From the NCBI RefSeq assembly GCF_035582795.1, contig NC_134365.1, forward strand, positions 222,101,887 to 222,165,886: a stretch of 64,000 nt of DNA, given 5' to 3'. This document shows, piece after piece, positions 1 through 13,900 of this stretch. The stretch's first letter is position 1. Each line of letters opens with the position of its first letter. A model generated the notes under the pieces. The model had not been told where the DNA came from, did no database searches, and saw only the letters and a program-made list of their open reading frames with translations. Both the position numbers and the translations under genes were made by a program. Source of the stretch: Mycteria americana. Lineage: Eukaryota > Chordata > Aves > Ciconiiformes > Ciconiidae.

Positions 1-60
1 ACGCGTGCCCCGACCCCCGCCATAGCCCCCCCGCCCGCCACCGTCGCCCCGGCAACCCGC

Positions 61-215
61 TCCCGGCGTGCCCCGCGGCTCTCGCGAGATCTCAGCGGCG
101 CGCAGGGGCCGCCGGGATAGGTAGTCCTCCCCCGCCCCGCCCCGGCGGCGGCCAATGGGGAGGCGGCGGGGGCGGGCGCCGCCGTTTGAATCGGGGCGGC
201 GGCGGCACGGTACGG
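61..215 (+). promoter_or_regulatory. NUMA1: NUMA1 CpG-island promoter with TCTCGCGAGA element and CCAAT box
   Basis: A TATA-less, extremely GC-rich promoter. A perfect palindromic TCTCGCGAGA element lies at 80-89; this motif is known from housekeeping and bidirectional vertebrate promoters. A CCAAT box lies at 152-156, with GC boxes (ccccgcccc, ggggcggg) on both sides. A plausible non-coding first exon ends at about 207, before the donor GTACGG. The start site is not fixed by any single signal; it is inferred to lie around 160-190. The palindrome lies 63 bp upstream of the CCAAT box, so a divergent gene beyond the left edge is possible. Confidence 0.6.
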
Positions 216-3200
216 GGGGCGGGGACACCGGGAGGGCGCGGGGGGGCACCGTGGGGGTGGGCGGGGACACCGTGCGGGTGGGCCGGGGCTGAGGTGACCG
301 GCGGGCCCGGTGGTTCCCGAGTGGGCCTCAGCGGGGGCCTGGGCCCGGAGCGGGACCGGTGCCCGTCCCCGGTGTCGCCGCCCCGGGGTAACCGGGGCCG
401 GTGCTCGCTAGGGCTGAGCCCCCCGGTTCCCCATCCCCCTGCCGGCCTTGGGGCTGGGCGGAGGAGCCCCCGAGAGCCGCTGCCGTTTGGCGGCCCCGCG
501 CCGGTGCCCGCCGGCCTCCCCGGGCCCGGCACCGGGCGCCGCTGGAGCCGGAGCGGCGCGTTGCTGGAGAAAGGCCTGCGCCTGCCGCGGGCGCCCGTCG
601 GCTGCTGCCACCCCGTCCCGGTTTACCGGGAGCACCTCACGCTGCCCGCCGCCGCCTGCCCGCGCCTCGTCCGCACGACGCCCCTGGCCGGGCGCGTCCT
701 CGCCTGGCAATCCGGTAGGAGACGCTCCTTTCGGCAGCCCCGGCCGCCTGCGGGGCGGAGCCCCCCGCCCCCCGCCGGCGGTCGGAGCCGTCACGCTGCC
801 CCGCCGGGGTCTCCCGCCTCGCCCGCCGGCGGCTGAGCCTCCGTCTCCGGCCCGTCCCCGCGCCGTCCCCTTCCCTGAAGGCGGGGGGACCCAGCCGGGG
901 CGCGGGGCTTGGCCGGCGTCTCCCCTCGCTTCCCGGCTCTCTTGCGAAGCCCCAGCTTTTGCCAGCGGCGTTCGGTGGCCGCGTCCCGCCGCGGGCTCTT
1001 CCGCTGCCCCCGGGGCCGGTTTAAAAGAACCTTCTCCGCGGCACGCGGTGCTCCTCGGCCCCTCCCCGGCTGGCGCGGTGAGCGCCGTGCTCGGCGCAGC
1101 CCCGTCCTGTGGCTCCGGGTCTCCTCAGGCAGCCCAGACGCCCCGGGGACGGCTCCCGAGGGTCTCCAGCTCAGCAGCGAGGGACGAGCGTCCCTTCCTT
1201 GCCTGCTCCCTGCCGGCGCCGGCCGCAGGCAGGGCTCTGGCAGGAGGCCGGGGTCCCTCCCGCAGCCCCTTTGGCCAGCCGCCTTCTGAGCGACTGGCCG
1301 TCTCGGCCGGCGGTGGGTCGTGGCATCGCTCCGGTCCCTGCCGAATCCGTTGCCGTTGGTGCGGGGGGGTGGAATTTGTCAAGAAGCAGCTGGGCCGTGG
1401 CTCCAGCCGGGTTAGCGGGTGATGGGGGCTGACACCGGGGGCCCCAGCACCCTTCCCCGCCGAGCCCCCCGCTCCCGGCGAGCAGCCGGCGGTCGTGGCT
1501 GGTGCTGCCACCGCGCTGGGGCCGGGAGCGGGTCTGTGCCGGCCCCGCCAGCCCTCCCTCACCCAGGGCCCTGGCAGGGTGACGGCCGAGGCCAGACGTC
1601 ACCCCTTCCCCGTGGCCGCTCTGGTGGCGGCGGCGGCGGCGGCTTTCTGTGCCGTGCGCCTTTAACGAGCGCGGCCTCGGCGCGGTGACGTGGGGTGGCC
1701 CAGGGCCAGGAAGGGGAACCGTCGCCTGCCAGCCCCGCCGAGGAGAAGCCCAACAACTTTTCTTTTGTGCGTGGCCGCTGGCTCCCCGGCCCTCCCCGGC
1801 TGCCAGCGCTCATGGCGGATTAAACCCCGTGCGCCGACGGCGGCCGCGCGCCCCCGGTAAGGCCCGAACAAAGACTTTATCCCTCTTCCTTGTTTGTTTT
1901 CAACAGGGCTGGGGAGGAGGAGGAGGAGGAGGAGGGAGGCGGGGGAGGCGAAGCTCGCCGTCTCCCAGCCCCGGCGCCTCGCCGTGGTGTGCGGCTCCCG
2001 CCCCGGCAGCCCGCGAGCCCCCGAGGTGCGAATCCCCCGCTGGTGCTGGGACGCGGGCGGCCCACTTGGGTTCGCCAACATCCGGGTGCTTGAGCTCCGG
2101 GGTGGCGGCCGTGTCCCGTCACCCCCCCCCCCCCCCCCCCCCGCCACCTCCTCCCCACGCCGGCCGTGGGCCCGTCACCAGAGGGGGGCTGCCGTGGGTC
2201 ACCTGCCCTGCCTGGGCGAGCTGCTGGGCGCTTCCTGCAGCGGGACCCCCCACCCTGGGACGGCTGGGGGGCCGCGGCCGCGTCCCTCCAGCAGGTTGGC
2301 ACGTCGGGAGCTCCGGAGGCGCGGGCTTGCGTAACGCCGTGTTTTGACCGGAGCGGGCGCTGGGGGAAAACAGCGAAGGACAATGCCGCCGCGGCCGTCG
2401 CCGCCGCCGCTGCCGGGGCTCGTCCCCCCTCCCGCCAGACCCTTCCCCACCGACTCTCCGCAGCTCCCCTTCCTGGGAACGCGGCTGGAAAGCGCTCACG
2501 GCTGCTGCCGCGCTTTGTGCCGATGCGCCGGGCTCCCTGACCGCTTCCCGTCTGCCGTCGCACGGATCCAGGCGTAATGCGAGCGGCATCTCCCCGCGGA
2601 GGGTCATGTTGTTGTCTCCGGCGCTTGGCGAGCACGGCTCGGGGAAGCCGACGTCGCTGGCGACGAGCCAGGCTGTGACCAGGGCAGGAGCGGGCAGCCC
2701 TGCCCGTCCCGGCCTCTCGCTGGGCGCTGGCACGTCCGCAGACCGGCTCCGGTAAAACCCAGCTCGGCGCTGGCGGGGTGTGCTTGGCAGGATGAGGCCC
2801 TCCGCCGCGGGAATCTGCGTTCAGGACTGGCACGCGTGTTTTGCCCGCGGGCTTTGGGTGGATTTTTGGAGAGAGGCCCTGGCCTGGGCGCGCTGCACCC
2901 CCAGCCGTGGGGCCGGAGGGGCGGTGGGTGCCGAGAGGCCGTGTGCCGCGGCCGCGGGGCAGAGGGGCTGGTTTTTAGCCAAATCGGCGGGAAGACCTGT
3001 CCCGCCGAGGATCCCGCGCTTCCCAGCCGAGCTTGTGGAGGCGGTGGGTGCTCCGTGTCCCCCAAAAACCAGGTGGCCGGTGGCCGTGGTGTGCCGGGCT
3101 CTCCCGGGAACGGCTGCGGATCCCAGCCGGGCTGGTGGCCCGTCGCGGCGGGGGGCGTCAGGGTGCAACACGGGGCGAGGAGCCGAGGAGCACCCTCCCC

Positions 3201-4905
3201 ATTTGGGTGAGTTTTGGCGGGGGCCTCAGTCGGCCCCCACCTCTGCTCAGGTCTGCTCCCACCTCAGCAGCTCCCTCGCCGGGAGGATTACCGGGGCGGC
3301 AGCGGGGACGGCTGGTGCGGAGGCAAAGGTTGCCGTGGAGGGGACCTGGCAGCGCTCCCGGGGGCAGCGGGGCGGCTCGTCCCTGCTCCCACCCTGCGCG
3401 GTGATGCCTGGGGGGTCCCCCCGCTCCCGGCAGGAGGGTCTCCTCGGCGCTGGCAGCACCGGGAAGGGGAGCTGGCAGCGCTCCGACGGCTTGGCCGCTG
3501 CCTCACCGGGCTTGTTTGGGGCCAGGTGACCTTTGCAGGCTCCTTCCAGCCCCCGCGGCGGTGTCCCGGCGGGGGACAGAGCGGGCAGCCTGCCTGCCCC
3601 CCGAGGGTCCCAGCAGCTGGGGGTGCTGGCAGCCCCGGCTCCTGCCCCGCCGGCGTTTCGGTGGCCGCGGAAGCCAGAGCAGCTGCGGGCAGTACCACGG
3701 TGGGAGCTCAGCCGCTTGCCAGGCACGGCCGGCTCCCGACCCCCAGCAGCCTGGGTTCCCTCCTTTTTCTTTCTTTTTTTAAACTTTCCTTCCACCGTGA
3801 GCTCCGCGGGAGATCCCTCCCCCTGCCAAGGCCTGGCAGCCCGCGCTGTCCACAGCTCCCACCGCGCTCCTGGCCGGAGCCGGTTGTCCTGCCCAGTTTG
3901 GGTGCTTGTTTGCCGATGGTCCCCGCTCCCCTCTGCTCCCCGAGGGCCGTGCCGCGAGCTGCGGCTGCTTCGTCCCGCTGGGCCCGGCTGCCTCTCGGGG
4001 GGTTTCTTCCTGCTCTTGCCCATCCCGCAGGACCACCGCGGCTCTTGGCGCGGCATCCCTACGCGTGCCAGATTTTTGTGCTTTCAACCACGCTTTCTCT
4101 CTAAAATTGCTGCTCGTGTTTTCTAGAGGGAGGTGAATTTTCCTGGGATGCTGGTGGTCCCGACAGCGATGCCGGTGCTCAGGCACAACCGGCAGCGGGG
4201 GCAACGCCATCCCCGGGTGGGCAGCAAGTGCCGACGAGCTGCCAGACCCTGTGCCAGGAACCCGCTGGGTGCCCGGGTCGGGACAGCCGTGGTTTGGCAC
4301 AGCCGTGGAGAAGCCCTCGGCCACCCGCGGTGCCCCATGGCGACGCAGGATCCCTTGGGGTGACAGCAGCCGCCGGTGCCGGCTGGCCAGAGCCGCGACC
4401 GGTTGTTTTGCGCCGCCGTCGTGCGAAAGACAGGCCCGACGGGACGCCGCCCTCCTCCCTGAAACCGCGCGGCAAGAGGGTCCAGCCCGGGCACGGGGTC
4501 TGAGCAGGCTCCCGGGCTGCTGGGCTTTTAAATTTCTCTTAAAAGAAATTTCAGAGAAGTTTGGGGGCGAGGGGGAGGGAAGGAGGCACGGCAGGAGGGG
4601 CCTGAGCAGCGCTGTTCCCTGGAGCCTTGCTCTCGGGATCCCGACCTCCGGGGGTAAATGCCGGGGGGCTGTGGGAGAGGACCCGGCTGCTGCTCGGCAG
4701 CGCCGCTCCCCGCTCGGTGCCTGCCGAAAAGCGGGAGGATGCCGGCTGCTCCCCTCTGTGCAACCCCCAGCCGGCCAGGCGCAGAGCGTAGAGCCTCCCT
4801 TGACGAAGACGAGTGCCTGGCGCTGTGTGCAAGCAGTATATTAACGTAATTACTGTGCTTGGCCTTAATTGCTTTTTCCCCCCCCCGCCTTGTTTGTGTT
4901 CCTAG
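216..4905 (+). other. NUMA1: NUMA1 first (5' UTR) intron
   Basis: GC-rich intronic DNA between the inferred non-coding first exon and the exon carrying the start codon. Many long open frames here are composition artefacts of GC-rich sequence and show no recognisable domain. A poly-C run lies near 2121-2144. Further non-coding 5' exons, known in mammalian NUMA1, could be present, but I cannot identify them. Confidence 0.5.
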
Positions 4906-4932
4906 GTCCAGTGACCCGGCAGCCTCGCCAAG

Positions 4933-7900
4933 ATGCCTCTTCACGGCGCGAGAGCCGCGGCTCTCCTCACTTGGGTAAAGCCTCCCTCTCCTCCGCCGTA
5001 GCTTGCTCCGTAGGTGGGACGTGCTGCCCGGGTGGGTCCCGGCTGCTGCCGGCACCGGCGGCTCCTCGGGGGCACGATGCCGGGGCCGGTCAAGGGAAGG
5101 ATTGCGGTTGGGGCAGGTCCTGGGGCAGCCGAGTCCCTGCTGTTCCCGGGCAGGTGGGTGTTTGCGGGAGAAGCCTTGCTCGCCGTTCCTGTTGAGTAAC
5201 CAGAAATGCCGGAACAGCTTGGTCCGGCCGTGGAAACTGCCTGGGAGCCGGAGCCGAGCCTGGAGCAGGCAGCAAGTTTGGGAAGGGAGCAGCAGCTGGG
5301 CCATAAAGGGGCCGCGGGATCTGCTTCGCAAAGCAGCGCCGTGTCTCGGCAAAGCATCGCAGCGTGATAAACGAGGCCCGTGCCGGCCCCTCTGGCTGCG
5401 GAGCCGTGGGGATTGCGTTCAGCTTTTGCCTGGGCAGGGCAGGGCAGGGGTGGTCGGAAGGGCTGGCTTTGCTCTCGCACCCGCACCGGTCTCGCTGTCC
5501 CCTGCCGGGACTGGGAGGTGGCGGGTGGCACAGCACGGCGTGGGGTTGGCTTCTGCCTTCTGACTGTCTCGCCCCGTTTCTAGGTGAACAGCGCCAAAGT
5601 TTGTACCGATCCCCTCGATGATCTGTCACAGCTCCAGGACTGTAGCGTCTTCATCCGGATCATCAACAAAATGTGAGTACGGGGAGCCGGGGTGCGCTCT
5701 CCAAACCCCCCGGGCTGGCTGCAAGGCGGCAGCGAGCACGCGCTGGGCCCGCAGCCACGGCCTCAGCCCCCAGAGCCTCCTCCGGCCGCCAGCGCGGTCC
5801 CTCTCCGGGCCCGGCGGTAGGGATATTCCTGCGGTATTCCTCCTCTGGCAGACCTAGCGCTGGATCTCCGGCTCCTCCGTGCGAGGCTCCGGCGAAGCAC
5901 GGCACCTGCGTAAGCAGCGCTTGCCTCCAGGCGTGCTCTGAAGCCCGCTGCGACGAAACGTGGGCTCCTTCGCCCGTAAACCCGCCGTGCGCGGGACGAT
6001 GAGCCTTTTGGGCTGCCCTGCTCGGAAGCCTCCGTACGTAGATGATGTACCGGGGCTCTGCCGGCAGCTCAGGCTCGAGACAAACCTGCTCGAGGTAGCC
6101 GGGAGAGCGTCTGCTCCCATGCCTGCCCCACAGCCCTGCAGGCAGGGGCTGCCCGTTGTGTGGCCGGGCAGAGCTGTCGGGCCCCGCGGAGCCACCCGGG
6201 CGGGATTTTGGCCAGAGTTTCTGTCGTGTGAGGCTTGCTATCGCATCTGGCGCTGACGTCTGGGTTGAAGCAAAGAGCCGAGCGCCGATGCCAGCGGCGC
6301 GGGGGCTCCCGGAGCTGCACGGGAGATGTTTTATTTCCATAAACGCTGCTCGGGTGAGGAAACAGCCCAGCAAGTTTTCCTGAGCTGCAGCCTCGGGATC
6401 CCGAGGAAGCCTTGGGTCTGTAAAGGAGCTTAAAGAATGACAGCTCCCGCCCCGCGAAGCGCTCCTGTTCTCTGGGGACATCGGGCTGCTTCCGAGTACG
6501 ATACGGGCAGGACGGAGCCTGTTTGCTCTGTCCTGGGACCCGAGGTGGCCAGGCAGGGCTGGGAGGAACGCCTCTGTCGGGAGCCGCATTCGTTGCCTGT
6601 GAGCAAGGGTGATTAAAACCCGCAAGCCGTAATGGGCATCGGAGCTAGGACCGAGCACGCTCCGCTCCGGCTGTGCGTCCTTAACGAGCTGGCGAGGCAA
6701 ATTGGGAGGGTGCGAGGCTGCCATTCGGCGCGGAGCGCGGCATCGCTTTCAAACCCTTCCGGCGGGAGGCTCTGTGGGAGCTTGTCTGCTATAATTACCT
6801 CCCGTGTGGTGTAACGAGAGCCTGCTCGGAGCTGGGATCTGCCTGCGGTGGGTGGGGAGGAAGGAGCTGCCTGCACGGGGGATATATTTAGTCAGACCTG
6901 GTTAATCTCCTGGGTCCGTGCTCCAGCTCAGATTAGCTGGGATCACCGGCGGCGTGTGCTCGCTAAACAGGCCTGACCGTAGCTTGATAAGCGGGGCAGC
7001 AGCGGGGCGGACACCGCCGCAGCCGGCTGAGCTGGGGGGCTCCCCGCAGCACCGGGGGACGGGCTGGGAAATCCGTGAGGATGAGAAAATCCTCGTGCCG
7101 GCCCCTTCCCCGGGCCAAGGCCCTGCTTTCGGTGCCTTGGGAGTAACCGAAGGTACCGAAGCAGCGCCGGTCGAGCACGGCTGGCACGGGTTTTAGCACA
7201 CGGTCTCAGTTTGAGCTGGCGGCTGTTGAGGAAGAGCGTGGTCGCGAATAAGAGCTGCAAGAGGCAGCTTCGCCCCCTCCCCCCAAAATCCAGCGTGGGC
7301 TCCCGGGCAGTGACCCGGAGGGGAGCAGAGTCCGCCCGTCTCCAAAACGCCGTTTCCCACAAACGGTGACGCTTTGAAAAGCATAACAAGAAAAACGCCC
7401 GGCTCCACGCGCGACCCCCGGCCCCCGCGGTGCCTCCCCGGCCGGCTGGGACGCTGCCAGCTCCCTCTGCCACGCCGGATGCCGGGGCTGGCGGGCAGAG
7501 GAGGAAGCGGCGGAGGCCGGCAGCGCTCCGGCGCACGGCACCGCCGTGGAGGGGGCCGGCTGCCTGGCTCTGGCTGCTCACCAGACGCAGCCATGTTTGT
7601 CGGGGCTGCGGGGAGCGTCTGCGCCTGCTCCCGGGCACGGCGTGGTTGGCTTTTGCTTCGCCACCCACCCTGGCGCGGGCGCGTAGGGCAGACCGGGGCC
7701 GTGTTGCCCGAGTGCCTGCCCCTTGCTCGGCAAGCTCTGTCGCAAAAAAAACCCCAAACCCACCGTTCGTTTAATCCCTCGGCAAAGCGTTAACGCAACC
7801 CGTGCGCTCTTCTAGCCACAGGAGCGAGGAGGGGGAGTCTGTGCTGGAGCAGCCGCTGCCGGAGAGGATCTCCTTCATCCGCGGCTTCCTGCAGAGTAAG

Positions 7901-10900
7901 AGCCGGCGCCGGGGGAGGCGGCTGCCCCTGCTCGGTGCCCCCCACCCCTGCGGGGGTCTGGTCTTGTGTCTGAAGGCTTCCCCCTCCCCTAAGTGACCCC
8001 CCGCTGCATCGGCAGCTTCAAGGAGGTGCAGGCAGAGCTGCCCTGACCCCGCGGCAGCGTGCGGGAAGGAAATCTTCCCGATGGAAATCCTTGCCGGAGC
8101 CTGGGCTTGGTGCGAAGGAGGTGCGGGGGGTGAAGGGCAGGGTGCCAGTGGTGACGCTGCTTTGGGACGGCATTCCTAGCCCAGCGCCTGGCCTCAAGCT
8201 GCTCAAATCCCGCTGGAAAACCTTTACCCGAGCAGGAATCCCGGGAGGGGAAATGAGAAGTCTCTTGCACTTTTGCCCAGCCTGTCCTGGAAGGGAAGAC
8301 ACCGTATCCCACCTTGTATCCCACCCTCCATAGATGGGACTGAGTTTGTGCTGGTGGTGGAGGAGCAAGAAGTGCAGAGGGACGCCGAGGGCGAGGGGGG
8401 GAGGCTGGGCCCGAGGGGGAAGTTGCCAGGGAGGGGGGAAAAAAAAAAAGCCCGTTGGAGTTAATGGCAGAGGCTGAGCCCTGGGGGCTTGGCTCCAGAG
8501 CCCAGCCCGCCCTGTGCCTCCCTGCCTGTGCCCCTTCTCCTTGGCGATGCACCACGGTGTCCCCCAGCCCAAGCGTGTCCCCTCGGGGGACTGACACACG
8601 CCACGGGCCGGCAGGCGGCGTGCCCAGCGGCAGGGGCTCCTGCGTGACTGGGAATCCTGCTTCCCGTTGCAGAGCACTGCAAGCACAAATCGGCTGCGGA
8701 GAACCTGGTCTCGGCACAGAAGCTCCTGGAGGGAGAGGAGCTGGCGTTGGCCAAGGTAACCGCGGGGCACACTTTATTCCTAGCCGGCACCGATGCGCCG
8801 ATGCCCGACCTGGGGTCGGTGACGCTTACCTGCCTCGTTTCAGGTGGCCGTGCTGCTCCTGTATCACACCTCCATGAGCTGCAAGAGCCCCGGGGACTGG
8901 AATGAATTTGACTACGAGACCCAGGTAATCCCTTCTGGGTTCCCCCTCCGGGCCGGGGGCGCAGGGGGAAGCGGAGGTGCCTTTTGCGGGGTGCTCTGAG
9001 ACCTGCCTTCCTTTTCTGGGTCCCCTCGAAAGACGGCGCGGGGTGAGCGCTGCGGCGCTCGCCAGCGCGTCTGGGCCACCAAAGGCTCGTGACTGCGAGC
9101 GTGGGCGCTTGCCGGTGCGGGCAGGGAGCTGCCTGCTGCCCCGAGCCTGCTGCGGTCGCTGCCTGGCCGGCACCGCTCTGCCTGCGAACCGCAGCTGCTG
9201 CAGCAGAGCTGCTGACCCCGCGGCTCCTCCGACGCAGGTTGAGCTGGCATCCATCCTCAAATTTGTGCTGGACAACGAGGAGAGCCTGAATGAGAATTTG
9301 GAGACGTTTCTGCAGAGGAAAGGTGAGCGCTGGGCCCTGGCTGCCTGTGCTGGGGCAGCAGCCCGGAGTAAGGGGCCAAGCCTTGTGCAGGCGGAGCAGG
9401 CATCGGGCACGTTTTTCTCCCAGCCGGCACCAGTGCAGCAGCCTGGCTAGAGCGACAGGCTAACGTGCTTGCTGTAGTGTGTCCCAGCGCCAGCCTGGAG
9501 CGGGACGGAAACAGTCCCTGACCTTGTGGAGCAGCAGCGTGGGATATTGCGAGCGCTGAGCACTGCTGGCATCTTCCTTCACAGCTCCCGTGCTGCCAGC
9601 ACCTTACCGGCACGGATGGCTCTTTTCTAGAGCATCAAAACATTGGTTTTTTTTTTTTTTTCCCCGTTTGTGCTGCTATGGCTGCCAAGCCATAAAAGCA
9701 GCACCACCATCCAGCTCCCCTCACCCCAGGACTGAGCTCTACAGAACGGTTCCCTGTAAGCTCTTCTGTAAGAGCAGGGCTGCCTTATACCTGCCGGGCT
9801 CTCCCCGCTCGGCAGCATCCCGGCCTTTGCAGCACACGCCGCTGAAAAGCGCTTTCCCCGGAGCAGCGAGGCGGGTGGGATGCCCACAGCTTTGCGGTGG
9901 GAGCGGAGTGGCAGGGCAGGACCGTGGAGCTGGCAGGACAGGGATGTCTCGGCCGGGCTGATCCATCCCTGCTGGAATTGTGGTTCCTGCGGGCCAGGGA
10001 TTTCAGCTGCTAAACCCTCCCTTCTGGTATTAACGTGAAGATCACAGCCTGCTTCTCGCTTGTGATTTCCAGCGCCGCTGTCCTCGTCCAGCGCGTCCAG
10101 CAGCAGCTCCGAGGAGCACTCCCCGCTGCTCTCCCTCCCGCAGAAGCGAGAGGTGCGTTTCCTGGAGCTGCAGAAGATTGCCTCCTCCTCCGGTGCCAAC
10201 AAGTACGTCCCCAGCCTCTTGCCTGCCGGGGGGGAACGAACGGGGCGGCTTCTGGGACCCGGAGACGTAGCCGGGATGCACGCTGACCTGACAGAGACCC
10301 CCTTTCCGCCGCGCTGCTGTCCTGTCGCAAACTCCTCGGGCTTGACGTGGGGACGTGCGGTGGTGGGGTGAGCTCGGGCTGTAATTAGCTCCTTTCAGCC
10401 CAGCTCCTTTCAGCCTAACGAGCACAGAGACTTCCCAGAGCAGCTTGTGGTCCTCCCCTCTCTTGGGGTGGGTTCGGGAGGACCGGGCTCGTGCCGCTGC
10501 TGGGGGTCTGGCTGCGAGTGCTAAAGGAGTCTCTCTAGCGAGGCGAGTGCTCTGCGGTGGGGCTCCGGCTCCGGCGTGAAGGGAGATCACAGAATCACAG
10601 AATCGTATAGGTTGGAAAAGACCTTGAAGATCACCAAGTCCAACCATAAACCTAACGCTGCCAAGCCCACCACTACACCATGTCCCTAAGCACCTCATCC
10701 AAACGTCCTTTAAATACCTCCAGGGATGGCGACTCAACCACTCCCCTGGGCAGCCTGTTCCAATGCTTGATAACCCTTGCAGTGAAGAAAAATTTCCTAA
10801 TATCCAGTCTAAACCTCCCCTGGCGCAACTGGAGGCCATTGCCTCTCGTCCTATCACTTGTTACCTGGGAGAAGAGACCGACCCCACCTCTCTGCACCCT

Positions 10901-13900
10901 CCTTTCAGGCAGTTGTAGGGAGCGATGAGGAGATGGATGCTTTGCCCTGGGACTGGAGGTGGTTTTGCACGTGCATGCCAGGCGCTTGGAGACTGGCGTT
11001 GGTGCAATCGAGATGAGGAGAGCGGCCTTTCTGCTCGGGCGATGAGGCAGCAAAGATGCCTGCCTCTGGGACGGGGGAACCAGGGCGGGTCTGGCTGCGT
11101 GGGGAGGGACTGTGCCCTGCCGCTGGCTCCGGATAACCGAGTTACGCGGTGTGTCTCCCCACAGCATGCTCCCCGGCCCTCCGTCCTCGCCCATGGGGGA
11201 CGTCATGCAGACCCCCCAGTTTCAGCTGCGACGGCTGAAGAAGCAGCTGGCTGTTGAGAGGGAGAACCGGGATGAGCTGGAGGTGGAGCTGGCAGAGAAT
11301 CGCAAGCTCATCACGGAGAAGGGTCAGTTGCGAGCGGGGTGTCCTGGGGCGCGGGGAGGGCTCTCCGGGGCTGAGACCCCGTCTGGTTTCTGTGACTTTG
11401 TTATGATTTTGACCCCACCACGACTGTGCTCGTGCACGGTCCATCCCGCCAGCCCCCAACTGAGCACAGCTCGCGGCTTTGGGGCTTTTCTGCTTTCCGG
11501 AGCAGACAGGGCAGCTCGGGGTTTGCTGTGCCTTGCTCCGTGGCGGGCCGAGGGCACCCCTGCCCGTTAATCTGGACCAAAGCATGAAGCAGAAATCCTT
11601 GCTGACGGGAGCCAAGGCAGCTCCGACGCTTTTGTAACAACTCTGAGCATCTCTTGGAGATGGCTGTTGGTCCCCCTGCCAAATGATCTGGAGCAGGCTG
11701 GCAGGTGTAGGAGTCTCGCCATCCACATCTAAAACACTCTCCGCACTGGGGATTTCCCCAGGCGCCTGCGGAGACTGCGGGTTCCTTCTTCCCTCTCCTA
11801 TTCCCTTGTATACCCTGGGCAACCAGAGCCATGACTGAAGCGGCGCCCGTGCCCAGCAGCGGTGCTGGCAGCCCGGCTCTTCCGTGTCCTGCTTCAGATG
11901 GTTTCTGTGCGGCGGCTCCTCACCAGCTTGGGAGAAGGACGGACGTCCTCCGCCGTGCTGTTGGGGGGGTTCAGGTGACATAAAAAGAGGGTAACGGGCC
12001 CTTTCTCGCCGCCCTCCCCAGAGGCTCAGATCACCATGATGCAGCAGCGGATTGACCGCTTGGCTCTGCTCAACGAGAAGCAAGCTGCCGACCAGCTGGA
12101 GCCCAAGGAAATGGAGGAGCTGAGGGAGAAGAACGAGAGGTAATCCTCTGGGGACGTCGGCCCCCTCCTGCTAGGCTGGTCCTTGTCACTCCCGTGTCCC
12201 CAGGCTCTGCGTTGTCCGTCTCTTCCCCAGCAATGCACAAAACAGGGCTGAGGGCAAACCTTCTTGTTGTTCTCTACCACCTCCTCTGCAGCTGCACCCC
12301 AGGGAGGAGGTGGCTTCGGCAGTCACAGAATCACAGAAGGGTTTGGGCTGGCAGGGACCTTTAGAGGTCACCCAGTCCAACCCCCTGCCATGGGCAGGGC
12401 CATCTTCAACCAGAGCAGGTTGCTCAGAGCCCCGGCCAACCTGGCCTTGGATGTGTCCAGGGATGGGGCAGCCACCACCTCTCCGGGCAACCTGGGCCAG
12501 CGTCTCACCACCCTTAGCTAAGACATTTCTTCCTTAGACCCAGTCTCAATCTCCCCTCTTTCAGTTTAAAACCATCACCCCGTGTCCTGTCGCTACGGGC
12601 CCTGCTAAAAAGTCTGTCCCCATCTTTCGTATCAGCCCCCTTTGTATCTCGAAGGGACGCAAGGGCTCCCCGCAGCCGTCTCTTCTCCAGGCTGAACACC
12701 CCCAGCTCTCCCAGCCTTTCTCCACAGCAGAGCCGTTCCAGCCCTCCGACCATTTTCGTGCCCTCCCCTGGACCCGCTCCCACGGCTCCGTGTCCTTCCT
12801 GCGCTGAGGACCCCCGAGCTGGCGGCAGCCCTGCAGGGGGGTCTCACCGGAGCGGAGCCGAGGGGCAGAATCCCCTCCCTGGCCCTGCTGGCCACGCTGC
12901 TCTGGATGCAGCCCAGGACACGGCTGTGCCAGCTGGCACAGTGCGCCTCGTGCTCGGGGCGATTATGGCCCGTAGCCCTTTTTTTTTTTTTTTTTTTTTT
13001 TTTTAATGGCAGCGGGCAGGGAGCCAGTCCCAAAGCACGCAGCGTGTCCTGACAGCCCGCTCCTTACCCTGCGCCCGGCGCGGGAACAGCCGTCCCTGTT
13101 GTGGGAAAAGGGTGTGCTGCCCGCGTGGGTCTCGCTGCCTCCGGGAGAGCCTGCGTGGCCTTCCCGGTTCTGGGATAGGCTCTGTGTCACTGAAAGCTTT
13201 CTGCTTTGCTGGAGCTCCCGACCCCAGCCCCTTCCCCAGCTGCTAGCCCTCCAGTTTGATCCAGTTTGACCGGATCTGAACCGGGCTGCGTCGCGCACTC
13301 GAATTCTGTCACCTGCCGCGCTGCATCCCGGTCTTTGCCCTGTCCCTGCGCAGCGACGTGTTTCCTTGGGAAGGAGGCCCAGCCTCCGCCCGCGGCTGCC
13401 GTGCCGTTTGCGTCCTTTCCTCACTTACTTCACTTTGCAGAGGGGTGGCTGGAGTCCTGCAGCTGCCTCCGCCCTCGGTTCGCAGCGGTCGGGCTCACGT
13501 AAAGCACGAACATCGCTTATGCCTGCTCCGCTTTGTGACATATTGGGACCCAGTTTAGAGCTGAATTTATGGTAGTTTCTCACCACGGCACAGAGGTACC
13601 TCGGTACCTTAGTTTCCTCAGCAATATCCAGCAGCATCGGTCCCCAGCGATGTCCTCACCTGCCTTGGGCTTGCACCCCCTGCTTTAACGCCCTCCTCTC
13701 CCGCAGCCTGATGGTGCGCTTGCACGAGGCCCTCAAGCAGTGCCAGGACCTGAAGACTGAAAAAAGCCAGATGGACCGAAAAATCAACCAGCTCTCCGAG
13801 GAGAACGGGGATCTTTCCTTCAAGGTACGGGGCGCTGTGTCCTCTCCGTGTCCCCACAGCCCAGTCCTTTGTGCTGGGACCCAGCGGGGAGGATTTGATG

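Noticed and set aside
186-4844. Many long overlapping open frames on both strands upstream of the NUMA1 start codon
   Set aside because: They are Pro/Arg/Gly/Ala-rich, have no domains or splice context, and lie in CpG-island or intronic DNA with very high GC, where stops are rare by composition.
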